Source: Anaerolineae bacterium (GTDB lineage: Bacteria; Chloroflexota; Anaerolineae; JAFGEY01). Taken from it: DNA of 5,038 bases. The stretch lies in the NCBI GenBank assembly GCA_016931365.1, contig JAFGEY010000461.1:1-5038 (forward strand), given 5' to 3'. The position numbers and the translations under genes are program-made. Each line of letters opens with the position of its first letter. The first letter of the stretch is position 1. Shown one piece after another: positions 1 through 5,038 of this stretch. The notes under the pieces were generated by a model. The model was not told the origin of the DNA. It ran no database searches and saw only the letters and a program-made list of their open reading frames with translations.

Positions 1-65
1 CAGCAGCGGCCCTGGTCGCTCCAGGAAATGATCCCGCGCACGCGGTAAAGTTCCATCATCATCAT
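1..65 (-). CDS. Start of an unidentified gene, cut by the left edge
   Basis: Only about 21 codons are visible, reading MMMMELYRVRGIISWSDQGRC, so the product cannot be named. The gene is supported by a good Shine-Dalgarno (GAGGAG, 72-77) just upstream of four consecutive ATG codons (54-65), and by a frame that stays open to the window edge. The first ATG (65) lies 6 nt from the ribosome site; the second or third could also serve, so the true N-terminus is uncertain by up to three residues. It lies about 90 nt after purN and beyond a terminator, with a consensus promoter between them, so it is probably a separate transcription unit from the purine genes. No signal peptide or known motif is visible in this fragment. 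Confidence 0.6.
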   Translation of the reverse strand, partial: MMMMELYRVRGIISWSDQGRC

Positions 66-71
66 CGCCGT

Positions 72-77
72 CTCCTC
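72..77 (-). promoter_or_regulatory. Ribosome binding site of the left-edge gene
   Basis: On the minus strand the bases read GAGGAG, followed by ACGGCG and the run of ATG codons. The 6-nt spacing fits the first ATG (65) best, with the second still within usable range. Confidence 0.6.
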
Positions 78-85
78 AAGGCGCT

Positions 86-115
86 AACAAAAAACGCTCA
101 CCGCCGGGCGAGCGT
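86..115 (-). terminator. Rho-independent terminator after purN
   Basis: Read on the minus strand, ACGCTCGCC (107-115) pairs with GGTGAGCGT (94-102) through nine positions, one of them a G-U wobble, around a 4-nt CGGC loop. A run of Ts follows at once (94 down to 89, then G, then TT). This is a classic one-directional intrinsic terminator; on the plus strand no T-run follows the stem. It lies about 40 nt past the purN stop codon and should end the purine operon transcript. The left-edge gene starts only about 20 nt further on. Confidence 0.8.
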
Positions 116-125
116 CGATATGGGT

Positions 126-153
126 ATTATAGTGCAGGAATTGCGTTTGTCAA
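126..153 (-). promoter_or_regulatory. Consensus sigma-70-type promoter for the left-edge gene
   Basis: The minus strand carries a perfect TTGACA (148-153) and a perfect TATAAT (126-131) separated by 16 nt. The -35 box begins 3 nt after the purN stop codon. The expected transcription start is near 118-120, which puts the terminator hairpin in the first 25 or so bases of the new transcript and leaves a leader of roughly 50 nt before the ATG at 65. The match to the general bacterial consensus is direct; that it is used is inferred. Confidence 0.6.
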
Positions 154-156
154 TGG

Positions 157-753
157 TCAAGCGCACAGCAGTTTCCTCAGCGTCTCTACCAGCAGTCGAT
201 GCTCAGTTGCGTGTACACGCACCTCCAAATCCACCAGACTATCTCCGGCGTAAATGGGCACCGTTTCCTGCGCCACCACTGGCCCCTCATCGACCGCTTC
301 GTCAGGCACCAGGTGGATCATAACCCCAGTGTGATCGATCTCGCCTTTTTGATAGGCTTGATGGGCTTCCTCGATGCCGTGCATGCCGGGGAACATGCCG
401 GGCAGTGCAGGATGTAAATTGACGACGCGGGACGGAAAATAGTGCAAAAAGTTTGTCGTCCACAGGTGCATCCACCCCGCCTGCACCACCCATTCGACGC
501 CAAAGACCTGCAAGATGCCAGCCAGAGCGGCGTCATATTCAGAACGCGGATGGCCTGCCTTGGTGTAGGGCAGCAGCGGGAAATAGATCACCGGCACACC
601 GTGGCGTACCGCGCGCTTGATGCCGAATGCCTCGCCGCGGTTGGACACGACGAGGGCCACCTCAACGCCGGGCAGGTTGCCCCGTTTGACGGCCTGTAAA
701 ATCGCTTCCAGATTGGTGCCTGAACCAGAAATCAATACCGCAATTCGCGTCAT
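157..753 (-). CDS. purN: Phosphoribosylglycinamide formyltransferase (GART), PurN
   Basis: PurN transfers the formyl group of 10-formyltetrahydrofolate to GAR, giving FGAR, the third step of IMP synthesis in the cytoplasm. The 198-residue length matches the bacterial enzyme (about 200-212). It opens with the Rossmann-type phosphate loop ISGSGTNLEAIL (8-19). The catalytic set known from E. coli PurN is present: Asn112 and His114 in VVNLHPALPG and Asp155 in DEAVDEGP. The stretch AGWMHLW (92-98) matches the conserved region ahead of the active site. The ATG at 753 was chosen because the family begins directly with this strand and a GAGGG site lies 5 nt upstream. The frame stays open to 1020, but that extension has no PurN similarity and would overlap the NUDIX gene. 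It is the last gene of the operon, 79 nt after the NUDIX stop, and is followed by a terminator. Confidence 0.95.
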   Translation of the reverse strand: MTRIAVLISGSGTNLEAILQAVKRGNLPGVEVALVVSNRGEAFGIKRAVRHGVPVIYFPLLPYTKAGHPRSEYDAALAGILQVFGVEWVVQAGWMHLWTTNFLHYFPSRVVNLHPALPGMFPGMHGIEEAHQAYQKGEIDHTGVMIHLVPDEAVDEGPVVAQETVPIYAGDSLVDLEVRVHATEHRLLVETLRKLLCA

Positions 754-758
754 TGGAA

Positions 759-763
759 CCCTC
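759..763 (-). promoter_or_regulatory. Ribosome binding site deciding the purN start
   Basis: GAGGG on the minus strand lies 5 nt before the ATG at 753. It supports the short PurN start over the in-frame upstream codons that run into the NUDIX gene. Confidence 0.5.
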
Positions 764-784
764 GATTCATGTGCGGCTTTAGCT

Positions 785-810
785 CTGGCAGGATTGACAA
801 ATCCCACCAA
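785..810 (-). repeat. Intercistronic hairpin between the NUDIX gene and purN
   Basis: On the minus strand GGTGGGATT (800-808) can pair with AATCCTGCC (787-795) around a TGTC loop (nine pairs, two of them G-U). Two further weak pairs extend the stem. No T-run follows, so it is not an intrinsic terminator. It may be an mRNA stability element, or chance. Confidence 0.35.
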
Positions 811-832
811 CTCTGCGCACGCAATATGCTTC

Positions 833-1477
833 TTATGGCTTGTCGAAAAAGGCCGATTGGTCGCCGCGCCAGACGCGAAAAGCCTGCGGGATGCGCGTGG
901 CGTGTCCGGGGTCGAGATCGACGGGCAGCGCATCCCCGGCAAACCAGCGCGTTTCCAGCACTTCATTGGCATGTGAAGGTGGTTCGGGCGGCCCTTCGAG
1001 CGGACGGCAGAGAAACACAAACATGTAGAGATGGTGACGGGTGATGGAGCCGCACAGCCGCGAGTCGAACACGCCGACCAGGGCCGCCGCCTGGCAGCGC
1101 ACGCCGGTCTCCTCCCATGCCTCGCGCACCACTCCCTCGGCCGGTGTCTCGCCTACTTCCAACGCGCCGCCGGGCATCGCCCACAGGCCATTGTCGGCAC
1201 GGCGGATGAGCAGGATTTGCCCTGCATCGTCGATGATCGCTGCGTCGCCGCAGGCGAAGGGCGTGGGCCGGTCAAAGATCGGCGCACGCAGCGGTTCGAT
1301 CTGTTCGGGCAATTCACCAGTCGCCAGAGCCAGCATTTCCATCGCCACGTTCTGCACCGTTTGATAGTGCTGCGTATCGTAAATACTCCTGGAAAAGTGC
1401 AGACCCATCGCCGACACGTCGCGCAGTTGGTCGGCCCACAGGGCGAGTTGTTGAGCTGGGGTCATTGTTTGAGCCAC
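833..1477 (-). CDS. NUDIX hydrolase with helical N-terminal domain
   Basis: This is a 214-residue hydrolase of a nucleoside-diphosphate-linked substrate; the exact substrate cannot be read from sequence. Residues about 5-60 ([15 protein letters not shown] onward) resemble the helical domain found ahead of the NUDIX fold in a family often annotated as ADP-ribose pyrophosphatase. The fold spans about 74-190. The NUDIX box is complete at 104-126: GALEVGE, seven residues, then REAWEETGV, including the metal-binding glutamates. The GTG at 1477 was chosen because a GAGG site sits 8 nt upstream; the next in-frame ATG at 1465 (210 residues) is 20 nt from that site. The open frame extends to 1543, but the extra residues come from the intergenic inverted repeat and look non-coding. 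The gene lies 72 nt after purDM and 79 nt before purN on the same strand, so it is probably co-transcribed. It has no established role in purine synthesis; sanitising a nucleotide or sugar-phosphate by-product is a guess. Confidence 0.88.
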   Translation of the reverse strand: MAQTMTPAQQLALWADQLRDVSAMGLHFSRSIYDTQHYQTVQNVAMEMLALATGELPEQIEPLRAPIFDRPTPFACGDAAIIDDAGQILLIRRADNGLWAMPGGALEVGETPAEGVVREAWEETGVRCQAAALVGVFDSRLCGSITRHHLYMFVFLCRPLEGPPEPPSHANEVLETRWFAGDALPVDLDPGHATRIPQAFRVWRGDQSAFFDKP

Positions 1478-1485
1478 GGTTGCAT

Positions 1486-1489
1486 CCTC
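1486..1489 (-). promoter_or_regulatory. Ribosome binding site deciding the NUDIX start
   Basis: GAGG on the minus strand lies 8 nt from the GTG at 1477 and 20 nt from the ATG at 1465. It favours the GTG start. It sits just outside the inverted repeat, so folding of that repeat would leave it free. Confidence 0.45.
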
Positions 1490-1491
1490 AC

Positions 1492-1549
1492 ACTGCGTAT
1501 TGCGTATTCCGTGTGCCGTGCAAACGCGATACGGAATACGCAATACAGT
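1492..1549. repeat. Heptad-built inverted repeat between purDM and the NUDIX gene
   Basis: The arm at 1498-1512 (TATTGCGTATTCCGT) is the exact reverse complement of 1531-1545, a 15-bp perfect stem around an 18-nt loop (1513-1530). Beyond a 2-nt bulge (CG, 1496-1497), ACTG (1492-1495) pairs with CAGT (1546-1549), making 19 bp in all. The left arm has a 7-nt period, CGT at 1496, 1503 and 1510. It fills most of the 72-nt gap and ends against the purDM stop codon. No T-run follows on either strand, so it is not an ordinary terminator. It shares its scaffold with the element at 3901-3946. Confidence 0.85.
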
Positions 1550-3874
1550 CTATATCGTCACTTGCGCGCTGCTTCCATCCCATGCCGTCGTTTCTCCAAT
1601 GACATAAGCCTGGTCGCCGAGCGCCGCCAACGCCTGGTTTACCTGTTCCTTGTCTACCACCACCACCATCCCCACGCCCATGTTAAAGATGTGGTACATT
1701 TCCTGTTCGTCCACGTCGCCGCGCTGCTGGATCAGCCGGAAAATCGGCCGCACGGGCCAGGCCGTTTTGTCGAGCCGCACGCCCACATTGGCCGGCAGCA
1801 CGCGCGGGATGTTGTCGAAAAAGCCGCCGCCGGTGATGTGCGCCATCGCTTTGACCGGCACGCCTGCTTTTACCAACGCTTCAAAATCCGGCAGGTAGGA
1901 TTTGTGCGGTTCGAGCAGCGCATCGCCGATCGAGCAACCCAGTTCCGGCAAGACGGTCTCCCAGCCCAGATCGGCCAACGCGCGGCGCGCCAGCGAATAG
2001 CCGTTGGTATGCAGCCCGGTCGACGGCAGGCCCAGGCACACGTCGCCGGGTTTGACCGCGTGGCCATCGATGATCGCCTCGCGCGCCACCCAGCCGATCA
2101 GGGTGCCAGCCAGGTCAAAACTGCCTTCGTGGTACACACCGGGCATTTCCGCCGTCTCCCCGCCGAGCAGCACTGTGCCGCTGGCCTTGCACGCCTCGGC
2201 ACAGCCCGATACCACCTGCACGACCATGTCCGGATCGAGCTTGCTCGACGCGATGTAATCGAGGAAAAAGAGTGGCCGCGCGCCCTGCACCAGTGCATCA
2301 TTGATGCAGTGGTTGACAATATCGAACCCGACCGTATCGTATCGTTTCATCGCTTCGGCAATCATGGTCTTTGTGCCGACGCCGTCGGTGGTGGCGACGA
2401 GCACTGGGTCTTTGATCTGGGGCAGCAGGTCCTGCAATGAAAAAAGCCCGCCAAAAGAGCCGATCCCACTCAACACGGCGGGGGTGTAGGTGCTCTGCAC
2501 GGCGGCGCTCATGCGCCGGAAAGCGCCGTTTTTGACCTCAATGTCGACTCCGGCGGCGGCGTAGGCCCCCCCTGTAATCCCCCCCGCTTGCGGAAGGGAT
2601 GTGAGGGGGGGACTGAAGGGGGGAGCAATGTCCACTCTATACTGCATCCCCTCAAAATAGATTTCGTCGACGCCCCGGTAGGCTTGTGTGCGCGCCTCGG
2701 CCAGCGAAGGGGCGGTGGCCGTCACCGCCAGCACGCGCCCGCCGGCGGTGATCAACCGCTCGCCGTCGAGTTGGGTGCCGGCGTGGAAGCAGTATAGACC
2801 TGGCAGATTTTCAAAATCTGCCAGGTCTTGAATTGGCTTGCCTTTTTCATAATGGCCGGGATAACCGCCGGAGGCCATGACCACGGCCACTGCATATTCA
2901 TTTTTCCAGCGTATCGTCGTTTTGTCCAGACGTCCTTCAATGCAAGCCAGAAAAATATCTACCAAATCCGTGTCCAAGAGCGGCAAAAGCACCTGCGTCT
3001 CGGGGTCGCCAAAGCGGCAGTTAAATTCCAGCACGCGCGGCCCGGCGTTGGTGAGCATCAACCCGGCATAGAGGACGCCGATGTAAGGCGTGCCGCGCCG
3101 CCGCATGCCGTCAACTGCCGGCTGGAGCACCCGCCGCTGTACCTCGGCGATCAAATCCGGCGTCAGGTAAGGCGACGGCGCATAGCAGCCCATCCCGCCG
3201 GTGTTAGGCCCCTTGTCGCCGTCCAGGATGCGCTTGTAATCGCGCGCGGGCAGCATCGGCACGACCGTTTGCCCGTCGCTGAAGGCCAGCAGCGAGGCCT
3301 CTTCGCCTGTCAGGCAGGCTTCGATCAGCACCTCGTCGCCCGATGCGCCAAATGCACGGTCGATCATGATCTGCTTGAGCGCATCCTCGGCTTCGTCAAC
3401 GGTGGCGCAGACAAAAACGCCCTTGCCGGCGGCCAGTCCGTTGGCCTTGACCACGATTGGCGCGCCTTGCGCCTTGAGATAGCCCAAAGCGGTGTGATGG
3501 TCGTTGAATACTGCCCCGGCTGCGGTAGGGATGCCTTCCTCAACCATAAAGCGTTTGGCAAAGGACTTGGAGCCTTCCAACTGCGCCGCGGCCCGCGATG
3601 GGCCGAAGACGCGCAGCCCGGCGGACTGGAACGCATCGGCCAACCCGGCGACCAGCGGCACTTCCGGGCCGACGACGGTGAGATCGATCTGCTGCCGGCG
3701 GGCAAAATCGACCAGCCCGTCAATGTCGTCGGCGGAGATCGGCACGTTGCGGGCGATGGTCGCCGTGCCACCGTTGCCGGGAGCGACATACACTCGCTTC
3801 ACCTTGGGCGATTGGGCTAGCTTCCAGGCCAGGGCGTGCTCGCGCCCGCCAGAGCCGATGACGAGGATGTTCAT
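1550..3874 (-). CDS. purD-purM: Fused GAR synthetase - AIR synthetase (PurD-PurM)
   Basis: A 774-residue bifunctional enzyme. The PurD part (1-416) joins glycine to phosphoribosylamine with ATP to give GAR; the PurM part (about 437-774) closes FGAM to AIR with ATP. PurD shows GSGGREHALAWKL (7-19), the ATP-grasp segments VVKANGLAAGKGV (141-153) and LDGDKGPNTGGMGCYAPSP (217-235), and EFNCRFGDPETQ (283-294), ending at the usual QYRVDI. PurM shows AAGVDIE (440-446), TTDGVGTK (495-502), the hallmark GGETAEMPGVY (571-581), STGLHTNGYS (618-627) and HITGGGFFDNIPR (679-691). Both parts have near-normal lengths (E. coli 429 and 345). The ATG at 3874 was chosen because GGAGG lies 6 nt upstream and the family begins MNILVIGSGG; an upstream ATG at 3913 adds 13 unrelated residues. 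No in-frame ATG, GTG or TTG lies close enough before the PurM domain for separate translation. The linker (417-437) and residues 349-360 are encoded by palindromic DNA. A fused PurD-PurM is the norm in fungi and animals but, to my knowledge, uncommon in bacteria. Confidence 0.95.
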   Translation of the reverse strand: MNILVIGSGGREHALAWKLAQSPKVKRVYVAPGNGGTATIARNVPISADDIDGLVDFARRQQIDLTVVGPEVPLVAGLADAFQSAGLRVFGPSRAAAQLEGSKSFAKRFMVEEGIPTAAGAVFNDHHTALGYLKAQGAPIVVKANGLAAGKGVFVCATVDEAEDALKQIMIDRAFGASGDEVLIEACLTGEEASLLAFSDGQTVVPMLPARDYKRILDGDKGPNTGGMGCYAPSPYLTPDLIAEVQRRVLQPAVDGMRRRGTPYIGVLYAGLMLTNAGPRVLEFNCRFGDPETQVLLPLLDTDLVDIFLACIEGRLDKTTIRWKNEYAVAVVMASGGYPGHYEKGKPIQDLADFENLPGLYCFHAGTQLDGERLITAGGRVLAVTATAPSLAEARTQAYRGVDEIYFEGMQYRVDIAPPFSPPLTSLPQAGGITGGAYAAAGVDIEVKNGAFRRMSAAVQSTYTPAVLSGIGSFGGLFSLQDLLPQIKDPVLVATTDGVGTKTMIAEAMKRYDTVGFDIVNHCINDALVQGARPLFFLDYIASSKLDPDMVVQVVSGCAEACKASGTVLLGGETAEMPGVYHEGSFDLAGTLIGWVAREAIIDGHAVKPGDVCLGLPSTGLHTNGYSLARRALADLGWETVLPELGCSIGDALLEPHKSYLPDFEALVKAGVPVKAMAHITGGGFFDNIPRVLPANVGVRLDKTAWPVRPIFRLIQQRGDVDEQEMYHIFNMGVGMVVVVDKEQVNQALAALGDQAYVIGETTAWDGSSAQVTI
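2564..2626. repeat. C/G-block palindrome encoding the PurD-PurM linker
   Basis: Two C7 runs (2566-2572 and 2579-2585) face a G7 run (2605-2611) and a G6 run (2618-2623). The inner pair gives 7 bp around a 19-nt loop (2586-2604), the outer pair 6 bp, with 6-nt partly pairing segments between them. In the purDM frame it encodes residues 417-437 (APPFSPPLTS, then LPQAGGITGGA), which is the whole stretch between the normal end of PurD and the start of PurM. Neither neighbouring domain has this Pro/Gly-rich character. It resembles intergenic repeat DNA captured in frame. Confidence 0.75.
2796..2828. repeat. Perfect 33-nt palindrome inside the PurD domain
   Basis: AGACCTGGCAGATTTT (2796-2811) is followed by one base and then its exact reverse complement (2813-2828). 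It encodes residues 349-360 (reading DLADFENLPGL) in the loop just before the conserved FHAGT of PurD. Locally its composition is more AT-rich than the surrounding coding sequence. A 16-bp perfect inverted repeat in coding DNA is very unlikely by chance. Confidence 0.9.
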
Positions 3875-3880
3875 AGAGTT

Positions 3881-3885
3881 CCTCC
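3881..3885 (-). promoter_or_regulatory. Strong ribosome binding site of purDM
   Basis: GGAGG on the minus strand lies 6 nt before the ATG at 3874, which fixes that start and excludes the in-frame ATG at 3913. Confidence 0.8.
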
Positions 3886-3900
3886 AAGCATAATTGTATT

Positions 3901-3946
3901 CGTCAAACGTCAAACGTCAGATGCGCCTCACGTTTGACGTTTGACA
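3901..3946. repeat. Heptad-built inverted repeat between purF and purDM
   Basis: GTCAAACGTCAAACGT (3902-3917) is the exact reverse complement of 3930-3945, a 16-bp perfect stem around a 12-nt loop (3918-3929). Each arm is built from a repeated heptamer: CGTCAAA twice plus CGT on the left, ACGTTTG twice plus ACA on the right. It occupies most of the 75-nt gap between the purF stop and the purDM start. It has no T-run on the minus strand, so it does not look like a terminator, and it leaves the purDM ribosome site free. Confidence 0.88.
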
Positions 3947-3949
3947 TCT

Positions 3950-5038
3950 TTACCCCTCAAACATCGCCTTCTCCGCGTCCACGGAGGCCGGGACGGGGTA
4001 ATCGCCGCAGAAACAGGCTTTGCAGTGCCCGCACTCCTGCCGCCCGACCGCTTCATCCAGCCCTTCCATCGACAGGTAGCCCAGGCTGTCGGCGTCGATA
4101 TGGCGTGCGATCTCGTCGACGGTCATATTGGCGGCGATCAGCTCTTTTCGCGTCGCCATATCGACGCCCATAAAGCACGGATAGCGGATCGGCGGCGAGG
4201 CCACGCGCACGTGCACCTCGGCGGCCCCGGCCTGGCGCAGCAGGGCGACGAGCGGGCCGCTGGTGTTGCCGCGCACGATCGAGTCATCGACCATCACCAG
4301 GCGCTTGCCCTTGAGGTCGGGCAAGGTGTTGTACTTGAGGGCCACGCCCAGCTTGCGCAGCCGGTCATCCGGCTGGATAAAGGTGCGCCCGATGTAGCGG
4401 TTTTTGATCAATCCCTCGCCAAAAGGGATGCCGGAAGCGTAGGCGTAGCCGATGGCATGCGCGGTGGCCGAGTCAGGCACGCCGATCACCATGTCGGCAT
4501 CGATGGGATATTCTTGAGCCAGGCGCATTCCCAACTGTCGACGCACGCGGTGCACCGAGCGGCCTTCGAAAATCGAGTCGGGGCGGGCGAAATAGATGTA
4601 TTCAAAGATGCACAGGGCCTGCCTGGCAGCCGGTTCGACGCCCTGCCACGAGGTCAGACCATCCTTATCAAGGCGGACGATCTCGCCGGGGCGCATCTCG
4701 CGCTCAAACGTCGCCCCAATGGTGCTCAACGCGCATGACTCGGAGGCCACGGCCCAGCCGGAGCCGTTTAATCTGCCGATGCACAGCGGGCGGAATCCCC
4801 ATAGATCGCGCGCGGCATAGACGGCGTCGCGGGTGAGGACGGTCAGCGAGTACGCGCCCTGCGCCCAGTTCATAAAATCGGCGATGCGCTCGTGCCAGGC
4901 CATTCCTGCCGCTCCGGCCAGCATCTGGGTGATGACCTCGCTGTCCGACGAGGAAGTCAGCCCCACGCCGCGATTGAGCAGGCTCATGCGCAGCGAATGC
5001 GCGTTGGTCAGGTTGCCGTTGTGGGCGATGCCCAGCGG
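3950..5038 (-). CDS. purF: Amidophosphoribosyltransferase PurF, N-terminus beyond the right edge
   Basis: PurF starts IMP synthesis by moving ammonia from glutamine onto PRPP to give phosphoribosylamine. The 362 visible residues begin inside the N-terminal glutaminase domain at PLGIAHNGNLTNA, so about 95 residues, including the catalytic N-terminal cysteine, lie outside the window. The phosphoribosyltransferase domain carries the PRPP loop VMVDDSIVRGNTS (248-260) and GVPDSATAHAIGYA. Cysteines at 143 (CIFEYIYF), 288 (PPIRYPCF), 336 and 339 (ECGHCKACF) match the four ligands of the [4Fe-4S] cluster in Bacillus subtilis PurF, so this is the Fe-S type rather than the E. coli type. Such enzymes can be oxygen-sensitive and are usually made with a propeptide, which cannot be checked here. 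The sequence ends normally (KAMFEG, TAA). It is followed 75 nt later by purDM on the same strand and is probably in the same operon; product transfer to PurD is sensible because phosphoribosylamine is unstable. Confidence 0.96.
   Translation of the reverse strand, partial: PLGIAHNGNLTNAHSLRMSLLNRGVGLTSSSDSEVITQMLAGAAGMAWHERIADFMNWAQGAYSLTVLTRDAVYAARDLWGFRPLCIGRLNGSGWAVASESCALSTIGATFEREMRPGEIVRLDKDGLTSWQGVEPAARQALCIFEYIYFARPDSIFEGRSVHRVRRQLGMRLAQEYPIDADMVIGVPDSATAHAIGYAYASGIPFGEGLIKNRYIGRTFIQPDDRLRKLGVALKYNTLPDLKGKRLVMVDDSIVRGNTSGPLVALLRQAGAAEVHVRVASPPIRYPCFMGVDMATRKELIAANMTVDEIARHIDADSLGYLSMEGLDEAVGRQECGHCKACFCGDYPVPASVDAEKAMFEG

Noticed and set aside
754..1020. N-terminal extension of PurN
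   Set aside because: The frame is open, but the extra 89 residues match no PurN and would overlap the NUDIX gene by 188 nt. A ribosome site supports the ATG at 753.
1478..1543. N-terminal extension of the NUDIX protein
   Set aside because: These codons fall in the inverted repeat and ribosome-site region, and the family's helical domain begins at TPAQQ.
1492..1549. Terminator after purDM
   Set aside because: The stem is strong but no T-run follows on the minus strand, and two co-directional genes follow closely.
1031..2440. Long plus-strand open frame of 469 codons
   Set aside because: It lies opposite purDM and the NUDIX gene, whose families are clear. The translation has no recognisable motif and is rich in His, Arg and Gln, as expected from the antisense of GC-rich genes.
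2828..3820. Plus-strand open frame of 330 codons
   Set aside because: It is the antisense of the PurD domain, with no family resemblance and no convincing ribosome site.
3893..3898. Possible -10 box (TACAAT) upstream of purDM
   Set aside because: The best -35 candidate in range is CTGACG at 16 nt, a weak match. The implied start would fall on the ribosome binding site, leaving no useful leader.
3901..3946. PurR-type operator, because CAAACGT resembles the E. coli PurR half-site
   Set aside because: The E. coli site is a compact palindrome centred on CG. Here the CAAACG units are direct repeats within each arm, and a very similar scaffold with other bases occurs at 1492-1549, so a repeat family explains it better.
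3941..4738. Plus-strand open frame of 265 codons
   Set aside because: It is the antisense of purF, and its start overlaps the inverted repeat; no motif is visible.
1..5038. CRISPR array, tRNA, rRNA, transposase or phage genes
   Set aside because: No spaced direct repeats, cloverleaf, rRNA-like stretch or mobile-element protein was seen on either strand.

Overview
The window is a GC-rich bacterial stretch read almost entirely from the minus strand. It carries a compact de novo purine biosynthesis operon. In transcription order (right to left) it holds: the C-terminal three-quarters of purF, running off the right edge (3950-5038); a single long gene fusing PurD (GAR synthetase) to PurM (AIR synthetase) (1550-3874); a NUDIX hydrolase with a helical N-terminal domain (833-1477); and purN (157-753). 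A strong intrinsic terminator follows (about 86-115), then the first 21 codons of another minus-strand gene leaving the left edge (1-65). The plus strand has long open frames opposite the real genes but nothing that looks coding.

Functionally the operon supplies steps 1, 2, 3 and 5 of IMP synthesis. PurF makes phosphoribosylamine, PurD converts it to GAR, PurN formylates GAR, and PurM closes the imidazole ring after FGAM synthetase (not in the window). GARS-AIRS on one chain followed by GART echoes the eukaryotic arrangement (yeast Ade5,7; animal trifunctional GART), but here a NUDIX gene sits between the fusion and purN. Catalytic motifs are intact in all four enzymes, and PurF keeps the cysteines of the [4Fe-4S] type of the family.

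The unusual part is the palindromic DNA. Three junctions each carry an inverted repeat: purF|purDM (3901-3946), the PurD|PurM domain junction inside the fused gene (2564-2626) and purDM|NUDIX (1492-1549). A fourth, a perfect 16-bp inverted repeat with a 1-nt centre, lies in frame inside the PurD domain (2796-2828). The two intergenic elements share one scaffold, CGT-N4-CGT-N4-CGT / ACG-N4-ACG-N4-ACA, with different N4 fillings. The junction element supplies essentially the whole PurD-PurM linker, so a repeat may have created or bridged the fusion.

Taxonomy is uncertain. High GC, small intergenic palindromes, a fused PurD-PurM and a Fe-S type PurF would suit a Chloroflexota (Anaerolineae-like) genome, but this is an impression rather than something the sequence proves. 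Gaps between genes are 72-79 nt, and no stretch over 300 bases lacks a gene. No tRNA, rRNA, CRISPR or insertion sequence was seen.
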